Positions 1 to 10,514 of a DNA stretch of 64,000 bases are shown here, piece by piece. Each line of letters opens with the position of its first letter. The first letter of the stretch is position 1. The notes beneath the pieces are model-generated. The model made no database searches. It worked only from the letters and a program-made list of their open reading frames with translations, and was not told the DNA's origin. Made by a program: the position numbers and the translations under genes. Source of the stretch: Hippasteria phrygiana (taxonomy: Eukaryota > Echinodermata > Asteroidea > Valvatida > Goniasteridae). The stretch spans positions 157,243-221,242 of the forward strand of contig JAZGUH010000617.1 in the NCBI GenBank assembly GCA_037893225.1, in the 5' to 3' direction.

Positions 1-94
1 CCGGCCAACATCTGTGTACATATTACCTTCTATTTATTGCTCCATGCCTGTCAAATTCCCTGGGGTATGACTTGCTTTACTCATTCATAATTGC
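1..94 (+). repeat. Partial monomer at window start (type Y 3' part)
   Basis: The window opens inside a monomer at the CCGGCCAACATC segment. The stretch carries TACATATTACCTTC, CATGCCTG and GGTATGACTT, which make it the 3' 94 bp of a 231-bp Y monomer. The array therefore continues upstream of the window. Confidence 0.93.
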
Positions 95-326
95 GTGAAA
101 TATCAACCAAATTCAGTAATTTTGACATGTATGGATAGCTTAGATCTGGCGCTACATGTTGCAATTATCGGCGGCTTCTTAGAGTTAAAACTTGTGGAGA
201 AAATTCAAACCTCGCAATGTTTATTTTCTTTCCGGCCAACATCTGTGTACATGTTACCGTCTATTTATTGCTCCATGCATGTCAAATTCCCTGGGGTATG
301 GACTTGCTTTACTCATTCATAATTGC

Positions 327-558
327 ATGAAATATCAACCAAATTCAGTAATTTTGACATGTATGGATAGCTTAGATCTGGCGCTACATGTTGCAATTAT
401 CGGCGGCTTCCTAGAGTTAAAACTTGTGGAGAAAATTCAAACCTCGCAATGTTTATTTTCTTTCCGGCCAACATCTGTGTACATGTTACCGTCTATTTAT
501 TGCTCCATGCATGTCAAATTCCCTGGGGTATGGACTTGCTTTACTCATTCATAATTGC
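327..558 (+). repeat. Reference monomer, type H (232 bp)
   Basis: This copy represents the commonest type. It has TTTCCGGCCAAC, TACATGTTACCGTC, CATGCATG (an ATGCAT site) and the 232-bp GGTATGGACTT form. A BglII site (AGATCT) lies at monomer positions 48-53. The nine-base arms ATAATTGCA (225-232 plus base 1 of the next copy) and TGCAATTAT (66-74) form an inverted pair. Other H copies differ mainly at position 85 (CTTAG or CCTAG). A 231-bp H' form occurs at 5884, 8894, 10978, 13525, 15146, 16999, 17692, 19313, 21628, 23944, 25565, 27416, 30656 and 35980. Confidence 0.95.
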
Positions 559-1253
559 ATGAAATATCAACCAAATTCAGTAATGTTGACATGTATGGAT
601 AGCTTAGATCTGGCGCTACATGTTGCAATTATCGGCGGCTTCTTAGAGTTAAAACTTGTGGAGAAAATTCAAACCTCGCAATGTTTATTTTCTTTCCGGC
701 CAACATCTGTGTGCATATTACCTTCTATTTATTGCTCCATGCCTGTCAAATTCCCTGGGGTATGACTTGCTTTACTCATTCATAATTGCATGAAATATCA
801 ACCAAATTCAGTAATTTTGACATGTATGGATAGCTTAGATCTGGCGCTACATGTTGCAATTATCGGCGGCTTCTTAGAGTTAAAACTTGTGGAGAAAATT
901 CAAACCTCGCAATGTTTATTTTCTTTCCGGCCAACATCTGTGTACATGTTACCGTCTATTTATTGCTCCATGCATGTCAAATTCCCTGGGGTATGGACTT
1001 GCTTTACTCATTCATAATTGCATGAAATATCAACCAAATTCAGTAATTTTGACATGTATGGATAGCTTAGATCTGGCGCTACATGTTGCAATTATCGGCG
1101 GCTTCCTAGAGTTAAAACTTGTGGAGAAAATTCAAACCTCGCAATGTTTATTTTCTTTCCGGCCAACATCTGTGTGCATATTACCTTCTATTTATTGCTC
1201 CATGCCTGTCAAATTCCCTGGGGTATGGACTTGCTTTACTCATTCATAATTGC

Positions 1254-1484
1254 ATGAAATATCAACCAAATTCAGTAATTTTGACATGTATGGATAGCTT
1301 AGATCTGGCGCTACATGTTGCAATTATCGGCGGCTTCCTAGAGTTAAAACTTGTGGAGAAAATTCAAACCTCGCAATGTTTATTTTCTTTCCGGCCAACA
1401 TCTGTGTACATATTACCTTCTATTTATTGCTCCATGCCTGTCAAATTCCCTGGGGTATGACTTGCTTTACTCATTCATAATTGC
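1254..1484 (+). repeat. Reference monomer, type Y (231 bp)
   Basis: Type Y has TACATATTACCTTC and CATGCCTG and usually the short GGTATGACTT form. It differs from H at monomer positions 159 (A for G), 165 (T for G) and 185 (C for A), and by one G at 206-207. It is interleaved with H throughout the window. The copy at 31582 is an exception because it has the 232-bp form. Confidence 0.93.
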
Positions 1485-3106
1485 ATGAAATATCAACCAA
1501 ATTCAGTAATTTTGACATGTATGGATAGCTTAGATCTGGCGCTACATGTTGCAATTATCGGCGGCTTCTTAGAGTTAAAACTTGTGGAGAAAATTCAAAC
1601 CTCGCAATGTTTATTTTCTTCCTGGCCACCATCTGTGTGCAGATTACCTCCTATTTATTGCTCCATGCCTGTCAACATCCCTGGGGTATGGACTTGCTTT
1701 ACTCATTCATAATTGCATGAAATATCAACCAAATTCAGTAATTTTGACATGTATGGATAGCTTAGATCTGGCGCTACATGTTGCAATTATCGGCGGCTTC
1801 CTAGAGTTAAAACTTGTGGAGAAAATTCAAACCTCGCAATGTTTATTTTCTTTCCGGCCAACATCTGTGTACATATTACCTTCTATTTATTGCTCCATGC
1901 CTGTCAAATTCCCTGGGGTATGACTTGCTTTACTCATTCATAATTGCGTGAAATATCAACCAAATTCAGTAATTTTGACATGTATGGATAGCTTAGATCT
2001 GGCGCTACATGTTGCAATTATCGGCGGCTTCTTAGAGTTAAAACTTGTGGAGAAAATTCAAACCTCGCAATGTTTATTTTCTTTCCGGCCAACATCTGTG
2101 TACATGTTACCGTCTATTTATTGCTCCATGCATGTCAAATTCCCTGGGGTATGGACTTGCTTTACTCATTCATAATTGCATGAAATATCAACCAAATTCA
2201 GTAATTTTGACATGTATGGATAGCTTAGATCTGGCGCTACATGTTGCAATTATCGGCGGCTTCCTAGAGTTAAAACTTGTGGAGAAAATTCAAACCTCGC
2301 AATGTTTATTTTCTTTCCGGCCAACATCTGTGTACATGTTACCGTCTATTTATTGCTCCATGCATGTCAAATTCCCTGGGGTATGGACTTGCTTTACTCA
2401 TTCATAATTGCATGAAATATCAACCAAATTCAGTAATTTTGACATGTATGGATAGCTTAGATCTGGCGCTACATGTTGCAATTATCGGCGGCTTCCTAGA
2501 GTTAAAACTTGTGGAGAAAATTCAAACCTCGCAATGTTTATTTTCTTTCCGGCCAACATCTGTGTACATATTACCTTCTATTTATTGCTCCATGCCTGTC
2601 AAATTCCCTGGGGTATGACTTGCTTTACTCATTCATAATTGCGTGAAATATCAACCAAATTCAGTAATTTTGACATGTATGGATAGCTTAGATCTGGCGC
2701 TACATGTTGCAATTATCGGCGGCTTCTTAGAGTTAAAACTTGTGGAGAAAATTCAAACCTCGCAATGTTTATTTTCTTTCCGGCCAACATCTGTGTACAT
2801 GTTACCGTCTATTTATTGCTCCATGCATGTCAAATTCCCTGGGGTATGGACTTGCTTTACTCATTCATAATTGCATGAAATATCAACCAAATTCAGTAAT
2901 TTTGACATGTATGGATAGCTTAGATCTGGCGCTACATGTTGCAATTATCGGCGGCTTCCTAGAGTTAAAACTTGTGGAGAAAATTCAAACCTCGCAATGT
3001 TTATTTTCTTTCCGGCCAACATCTGTGTACATGTTACCGTCTATTTATTGCTCCATGCATGTCAAATTCCCTGGGGTATGGACTTGCTTTACTCATTCAT
3101 AATTGC

Positions 3107-3337
3107 ATGAAATATCAACCAAATTCAGTAATTTTGACATGTATGGATAGCTTAGATCTGGCGCTACATGTTGCAATTATCGGCGGCTTCTTAGAGTTAA
3201 AACTTGTGGAGAAAATTCAAACCTCGCAATGTTTATTTTCTTTCCGGCCAACATCTGTGTGCATATTACCTTCTATTTATTGCTCCATGCCTGTCAAATT
3301 CCCTGGGGTATGACTTGCTTTACTCATTCATAATTGC
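3107..3337 (+). repeat. Reference monomer, type C (231 bp)
   Basis: Type C is Y with TGCATATTACC in place of TACATATTACC (monomer position 155 is G). A subset carries CCCTGCGG instead of CCCTGGGG (position 200): 4265, 7506, 11904, 13062, 20934, 23250, 31351, 31814, 35286, 40842, 53111, 54730 and 58433. That shared change is a useful lineage marker for tracing duplicated blocks. Confidence 0.92.
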
Positions 3338-3800
3338 ATGAAATATCAACCAAATTCAGTAATTTTGACATGTATGGATAGCTTAGATCTGGCGCTACAT
3401 GTTGCAATTATCGGCGGCTTCTTAGAGTTAAAACTTGTGGAGAAAATTCAAACCTCGCAATGTTTATTTTCTTGCCGGCCACCATCTGTGTGCAGATTAC
3501 CTCTTATTTATTGCTCCATGCCTGTCAAATTCCCTGGGGTATGGACTTGCTTTACTCATTCATAATTGCATGAAATATCAACCAAATTCAGTAATTTTGA
3601 CATGTATGGATAGCTTAGATCTGGCGCTACATGTTGCAATTATCGGCGGCTTCCTAGAGTTAAAACTTGTGGAGAAAATTCAAACCTCGCAATGTTTATT
3701 TTCTTTCCGGCCAACATCTGTGTACATATTACCTTCTATTTATTGCTCCATGCCTGTCAAATTCCCTGGGGTATGACTTGCTTTACTCATTCATAATTGC

Positions 3801-6800
3801 GTGAAATATCAACCAAATTCAGTAATTTTGACATGTATGGATAGCTTAGATCTGGCGCTACATGTTGCAATTATCGGCGGCTTCTTAGAGTTAAAACTTG
3901 TGGAGAAAATTCAAACCTCGCAATGTTTATTTTCTTTCCGGCCAACATCTGTGTACATGTTACCGTCTATTTATTGCTCCATGCATGTCAAATTCCCTGG
4001 GGTATGGACTTGCTGTACTCATTCATAATTGCATGAAATATCAACCAAATTCAGTAATTTTGACATGTATGGATAGCTTAGATCTGGCGCTACATGTTGC
4101 AATTATCGGCGGCTTCCTAGAGTTAAAACTTGTGGAGAAAATTCAAACCTCGCAATGTTTATTTTCTTTCCGGCCAACATCTGTGTACATGTTACCGTCT
4201 ATTTATTGCTCCATGCATGTCAAATTCCCTGGGGTATGGACTTGCTTTACTCATTCATAATTGCATGAAATATCAACCAAATTCAGTAATTTTGACATGT
4301 ATGGATAGCTTAGATCTGGCGCTACATGTTGCAATTATCGGCGGCTTCTTAGAGTTAAAACTTGTGGAGAAAATTCAAACCTCGCAATGTTTATTTTCTT
4401 TCCGGCCAACATCTGTGTGCATATTACCTTCTATTTATTGCTCCATGCCTGTCAAATTCCCTGCGGTATGACTTGCTTTACTCATTCATAATTGCATGAA
4501 ATATCAACCAAATTCAGTAATTTTGACATGTATGGATAGCTTAGATCTGGCGCTACATGTTGCAATTATCGGCGGCTTCCTAGAGTTAAAACTTGTGGAG
4601 AAAATTCAAACCTCGCAATGTTTATTTTCTTTCCGGCCAACATCTGTGTACATATTACCTTCTATTTATTGCTCCATGCCTGTCAAATTCCCTGGGGTAT
4701 GACTTGCTTTACTCATTCATAATTGCATGAAATATCAACCAAATTCAGTAATTTTGACATGTATGGATAGCTTAGATCTGGCGCTACATGTTGCAATTAT
4801 CGGCGGCTTCTTAGAGTTAAAACTTGTGGAGAAAATTCAAACCTCGCAATGTTTATTTTCTTTCCGGCCAACATCTGTGTACATGTTACCGTCTATTTAT
4901 TGCTCCATGCATGTCAAATTCCCTGGAGTATGGACTTGCTTTACTCATTCATAATTGCATGAAATATCAACCAAATTCAGTAATTTTGACATGTATGGAT
5001 AGCTTAGATCTGGCGCTACATGTTGCAATTATCGGCGGCTTCCTAGAGTTAAAACTTGTGGAGAAAATTAAAACCTCGCAATGTTTATTTTCTTTCCGGC
5101 CAACATCTGTGTACATGTTACCGTCTATTTATTGCTCCATGCATGTCAAATTCCCTGGGGTATGGACTTGCTTTACTCATTCATAATTGCATGAAATATC
5201 AACCAAATTCAGTAATTTTGACATGTATGGATAGCTTAGATCTGGCGCTACATGTTGCAATTATCGGCGGCTTCTTAGAGTTAAAACTTGTGGAGAAAAT
5301 TCAAACCTCGCAATGTTTATTTTCTTTCCGGCCAACATCTGTGTGCATATTACCTTCTATTTATTGCTCCATGCCTGTCAAATTCCCTGGGGTATGACTT
5401 GCTTTACTCATTCATAATTGCATGAAATATCAACCAAATTCAGTAATTTTGACATGTATGGATAGCTTAGATCTGGCGCTACATGTTGCAATTATCGGCG
5501 GCTTCCTAGAGTTAAAACTTGTGGAGAAAATTCAAACCTCGCAATGTTTATTTTCTTTCCGGCCAACATCTGTGTACATATTACCTTCTATTTATTGCTC
5601 CATGCCTGTCAAATTCCCTGGGGTATGACTTGCTTTACTCATTCATAATTGCATGAAATATCAACCAAATACAGTAATTTTGACATGTATGGATAGCTTA
5701 GATCTGGCGCTACATGTTGCAATCATCGGCGGCTTCTTAGAGTTAAAACTTGTGGAGAAAATTCAAACCTCGCAATGTTTATTTTCTTTCCGGCCAACAT
5801 CTGTGTACATATTACCTTCTATTTATTGCTCCATGCCTGTCAAATTCCCTGGGGTATGACTTGCTTTACTCATTCATAATTGCATGAAATATCAACCAAA
5901 TTCAGTAATTTTGACATGTATGGATAGCTTAGATCTGGCGCTACATGTTGCAATTATCGGCGGCTTCTTAGAGTTAAAACTTGTGGAGAAAATTCAAACC
6001 TCGCAATGTTTATTTTCTTTCCGGCCAACATCTGTGTACATGTTACCGTCTATTTATTGCTCCATGCATGTCAAATTCCCTGGGGTATGACTTGCTTTAC
6101 TCATTCATAATTGCATGAAATATCAACCAAATTCAGTAATTTTGACATGTATGGATAGCTTAGATCTGGCGCTACATGTTGCAATTATCGGCGGCTTCTT
6201 AGAGTTAACACTTGTGGAGAAAATTCAAACCTCGCAATGTTTATTTTCTTTCCGGCCAACATCTGTGTACATGTTAACGTCTATTTATTGCTCCATGCAT
6301 GTCAAATTCCCTGGGGTATGGACTTGCTTTACTCATTCATAATTGCATGAAATATCAACCAAATTCAGTAATTTTGACATGTATGGATAGCTTAGATCTG
6401 GCGCTACATGTTGCAATTATCGGCGGCTTCCTAGAGTTAAAACTTGTGGAGAAAATTCAAACCTCGCAATGTTTATTTTCTTTCCGGCCAACATCTGTGT
6501 ACATGTTACCGTCTATTTATTGCTCCATGCATGTCAAATTCCCTGGGGTATGGACTTGCTTTACTCATTCATAATTGCATGAAATATCAACCAAATTCAG
6601 TAATTTTGACATGTATGGATAGCTTAGATCTGGCGCTACATGTTGCAATTATCGGCGGCTTCTTAGAGTTAAAACTTGTGGAGAAAATTCAAACCTCGCA
6701 ATGTTTATTTTCTTTCCGGCCAACATCTGTGTGCATATTACCTTCTATTTATTGCTCCATGCCTGTCAAATTCCCTGGGGTATGACTTGCTTTACTCATT

Positions 6801-7041
6801 CATAATTGCATGAAATATCAACCAAATTCAGTAATTTTGACATGTATGGATAGCTTAGATCTGGCGCTACATGTTGCAATTATCGGCGGCTTCTTAGAGT
6901 TAAAACTTGTGGAGAAAATTCAAACCTCGCAATGTTTATTTTCTTTCCGGCCAACATCTGTGTACATGTTACCGTCTATTTATTGCTCCATGCATGTCAA
7001 ATTCCCTGGGGTATGGACTTGCTTTACTCATTCATAATTGC
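3801..7041 (+). repeat. 14-monomer higher-order repeat, copy 1
   Basis: The order is H H C Y H H C Y Y H' Ht H C H. It aligns monomer by monomer with 7042-10051, apart from one extra Y (5422 or 5653). Rare shared marks prove the relationship: TTGCTGTACT (3801 and 7042), CCCTGCGG (4265, 7506), CCTGGAGT (4727, 7968), AAATTAAAACC (4959, 8200) and GTTAACAC (6115, 9125). Private changes include AATACAGTAA and AATCATCGG in 5653 and TTAACGTC in 6115. Confidence 0.9.
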
Positions 7042-10000
7042 ATGAAATATCAACCAAATTCAGTAATTTTGACATGTATGGATAGCTTAGATCTGGCGCT
7101 ACATGTTGCAATTATCGGCGGCTTCCTAGAGTTAAAACTTGTGGAGAAAATTCAAACCTCGCAATGTTTATTTTCTTTCCGGCCAACATCTGTGTGCATA
7201 TGACCTTCTATTTATTGCTCCATGCATGTCAAATTCCCTGGGGTATGGACTTGCTGTACTCATTCATAATTGCATGAAATATCAACCAAATTCAGTAATT
7301 TTGACATGTATGGATAGCTTAGATCTGGCGCTACATGTTGCAATTATCGGCGGCTTCCTAGAGTTAAAACTTGTGGAGAAAATTCAAACCTCGCAATGTT
7401 TATTTTCTTTCCGGCCAACATCTGTGTACATGTTACCGTCTATTTATTGCTCCATGCATGTCAAATTCCCTGGGGTATGGACTTGCTTTACTCATTCATA
7501 ATTGCATGAAATATCAACCAAATTCAGTAATTTTGACATGTATGGATAGCTTAGATCTGGCGCTACATGTTGCAATTATCGGCGGCTTCTTAGAGTTAAA
7601 ACTTGTGGAGAAAATTCAAACCTCGCAATGTTTATTTTCTTTCCGGCCAACATCTGTGTGCATATTACCTTCTATTTATTGCTCCATGCCTGTCGAATTC
7701 CCTGCGGTATGACTTGCTTTACTCATTCATAATTGCATGAAATATCAACCAAATTCAGTAATTTTGACATGTATGGATAGCTTAGATCTGGCGCTACATG
7801 TTGCAATTATCGGCGGCTTCCTAGAGTTAAAACCTGTGGAGAAAATTCAAACCTCGCAATGTTTATTTTCTTTCCGGCCAACATCTGTGTACATATTACC
7901 TTCTATTTATTGCTCCATGCCTGTCAAATTCCCTGGGGTATGACTTGCTTTACTCATTCATAATTGCATGAAATATCAACCAAATTCAGTAATTTTGACA
8001 TGTATGGATAGCTTAGATCTGGCGCTACATGTTGCAATTATCGGCGGCTTCTTAGAGTTAAAACTTGTGGAGAAAATTCAAACCTCGCAATGTTTATTTT
8101 CTTTCCGGCCAACATCTGTGTACATGTTACCGTCTATTTATTGCTCCATGCATGTCAAATTCCCTGGAGTATGGACTTGCTTTACTCATTCATAATTGCA
8201 TGAAATATCAACCAAATTCAGTAATTTTGACATGTATGGATAGCTTAGATCTGGCGCTACATGTTGCAATTATCGGCGGCTTCCTAGAGTTAAAACTTGT
8301 GGAGAAAATTAAAACCTCGCAATGTTTATTTTCTTTCCGGCCAACATCTGTGTACATGTTACCGTCTATTTATTGCTCCATGCATGTCAAATTCCCTGGG
8401 GTATGGACTTGCTTTACTCATTCATAATTGCATGAAATATCAACCAAATTCAGTAATTTTGACATGTATGGATAGCTTAGATCTGGCGCTACATGTTGCA
8501 ATTATCGGCGGCTTCTTAGAGTTAAAACTTGTGGAGAAAATTCAAACCTCGCAATGTTTATTTTCTTTCCGGCCAACATCTGTGTGCATATTACCTTCTA
8601 TTTATTGCTCCATGCCTGTCAAATTCCCTGGTGTATGACTTGCTTTACTCATTCATAATTGCATGAAATATCAACCAAATTCAGTAATTTTGACATGTAT
8701 GGATAGCTTAGATCTGGCGCTACATGTTGCAATTATCGGCGGCTTCCTAGAGTTAAAACTTGTGGAGAAAATTCAAACCTCGCAATGTTTATTTTCTTTC
8801 CGGCCAACATCTGTGTACATATTACCTTCTATTTATTGCTCCATGCCTGTCAAATTCCCTGGGGTATGACTTGCTTTACTCATTCATAATTGCATGAAAT
8901 ATCAACCAAATTCAGTAATTTTGACATGTATGGATAGCTTAGATCTGGCGCTACATGTTGCAATTATCGGCGGCTTCTTAGAGTTAAAACTTGTGGAGAA
9001 AATTCAAACCTCGCAATGTTTATTTTCTTTCCGGCCAACATCTGTGTACATGTTACCGTCTATTTATTGCTCCATGCATGTCAAATTCCCTGGGGTATGA
9101 CTTGCTTTACTCATTCATAATTGCATGAAATATCAACCAAATTCAGTAATTTTGACATGTATGGATAGCTTAGATCTGGCGCTACATGTTGCAATTATCG
9201 GCGGCTTCTTAGAGTTAACACTTGTGGAGAAAATTCAAACCTCGCAATGTTTATTTTCTTTCCGGCCAACATCTGTGTACATGTTACCGTCTATTTATTG
9301 CTCCATGCATGTCAAATTCCCTGGGGTATGGACTTGCTTTACTCATTCATAATTGCATGAAATACCAACCAAATTCAGTAATTTTGACATGTATGGATAG
9401 CTTAGATCTGGCGCTACATGTTGCAATTATCGGCGGCTTCCTAGAGTTAAAACTTGTGGAGACAATTCAAACCTCGCAATGTTTATTTTCTTTCCGGCCA
9501 ACATCTGTGTACATGTTACCGTCTATTTATTGCTCCATGCATGTCAAATTCCCTGGGGTATGGACTTGCTTTACTCATTCATAATTGCATGAAATATCAA
9601 CCAAATTCAGTAATTTTGACATGTATGGATAGCTTAGATCTGGCGCTACATGTTGCAATTATCGGCGGCTTCTTAGAGTTAAAACTTGTGGAGAAAATTT
9701 AAACCTCGCAATGTTTATTTTCTTTCCGGCCAACATCTGTGTGCATATTACCTTCTATTTATTGCTCCATGCCTGTCAAATTCCCTGGGGTATGACTTGC
9801 TTTACTCATTCATAATTGCATGAAATATCAACCAAATTCAGTAATTTTGACATGTATGGATAGCTTAGATCTGGCGCTACATGTTGCAATTATCGGCGGC
9901 TTCTTAGAGTTAAAACTTGTGGAGAAAATTCAAACCTCGCAATGTTTATTTTCTTTCCGGCCAACATCTGTGTACATGTTACCGTCTATTTATTGCTCCA

Positions 10001-10051
10001 TGCATGTCAAATTCCCTGGGGTATGGACTTGCTTTACTCATTCATAATTGC
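7042..10051 (+). repeat. 13-monomer higher-order repeat, copy 2
   Basis: The order is C/H-hybrid H C Y H H C Y H' Ht H C H. It is offset from copy 1 by 3241 bp until the missing Y, then by 3010 bp. Private substitutions include GTCGAATTC in the 7506 copy (the only EcoRI site I noticed), AAACCTGTGG in 7737, CTGGTGTATG in 8432, AATACCAACC and GAGACAATT in 9357, and AAATTTAAACC in 9589. The two copies therefore differ by only about a dozen substitutions that I noticed over some 3 kb. Confidence 0.9.
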
Positions 10052-10282
10052 ATGAAATATCAACCAAATTCAGTAATTTTGACATGTATGGATAGCTTAG
10101 ATCTGGCGCTACATGTTGCAATTATCGGCGGCTTCCTAGAGTTAAAACTTGTGGAGAAAATTCAAACCTCGCAATGTTTATTTTCTTTCCGGCCAACATC
10201 TGTGTACATATGACCTTCTATTTATTGCTCCATGCCTGTCAAATTCCCTGGGGTATGACTTGCTTTACTCATTCATAATTGC
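10052..10282 (+). repeat. Reference monomer, type Yx (Y with ATATGACC)
   Basis: Type Yx is Y with TACATATGACC: monomer position 161 is G, which creates a CATATG (NdeI) site. Copies start at 10052, 11441, 12599, 18850, 20471, 28574, 29500, 38297, 38759, 47787, 48250 and 51028. The copy at 34823 has the same change on an L background. Yx is usually followed directly by an R monomer, so the pair YxR behaves as a linked unit. Confidence 0.92.
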
Positions 10283-10514
10283 ATGAAATATCAACCAAAT
10301 TCAGTAATTTTGACATGTATGGATAGCTTAGATCTGGCGCTACATGTTGCAATTATCGGCGGCTTCTTAGAGTTAAAACTTGTGGAGAAAATTCAAACCT
10401 CGCAATGTTTATTTTCTTGCCGGCCACCATCTGTGTGCAGATTACCTTTTATTTATTGCTCCATGCCTGTCAAATTCCCTGGGGTATGGACTTGCTTTAC
10501 TCATTCATAATTGC
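10283..10514 (+). repeat. Reference monomer, type R (232 bp)
   Basis: Type R is strongly diverged from H in positions 137-167, with CTTGCCGGCCACC, TGTGCAGATTACC and CCTTTTATTT, followed by CATGCCTG. The flanks are identical to H. It contains a GCCGGC site. A sub-variant with CAGATTTCC is confined to 46166, 47092, 49407 and 50333. A variant with CTTCCC and GTTAACAC but R-like CCTTTT and CATGCCTG occurs at 40147 and 52416, as if an S 5' part were joined to an R 3' part. Confidence 0.93.

Larger units (their letters stand above)
95..3800 (+). repeat. 16-monomer left segment with GCGTG marker copies
   Basis: The monomer order is H H C H C Y R Y H H Y H H C R Y. Monomers at 95, 1948, 2643 and then 3801 start with GCGTGAAAT instead of GCATGAAAT, a marker not seen further right. 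The runs Y-R-Y-H-H (1254-2411) and C-R-Y-H-H (3107-4264) align at an 8-monomer offset (1853 bp). The R-like copies at 1485 (CTTCCTGGCC, CCTCCT) and 3338 (CCTCTT) are unusual variants. The C at 1022 has the 232-bp form. Confidence 0.85.

Noticed and set aside
430..450. Reverse-strand tRNA B-box-like string GGTTTGAATTTT, hinting at a SINE origin
   Set aside because: It mismatches the B-box consensus at several sites, and no A box lies at the proper upstream distance on that strand.
7690..7700. Single GAATTC site as a cloning or vector junction
   Set aside because: It arises from one A-to-G change in GTCAAATTCC within a normal monomer, and the flanking sequence continues in register on both sides.
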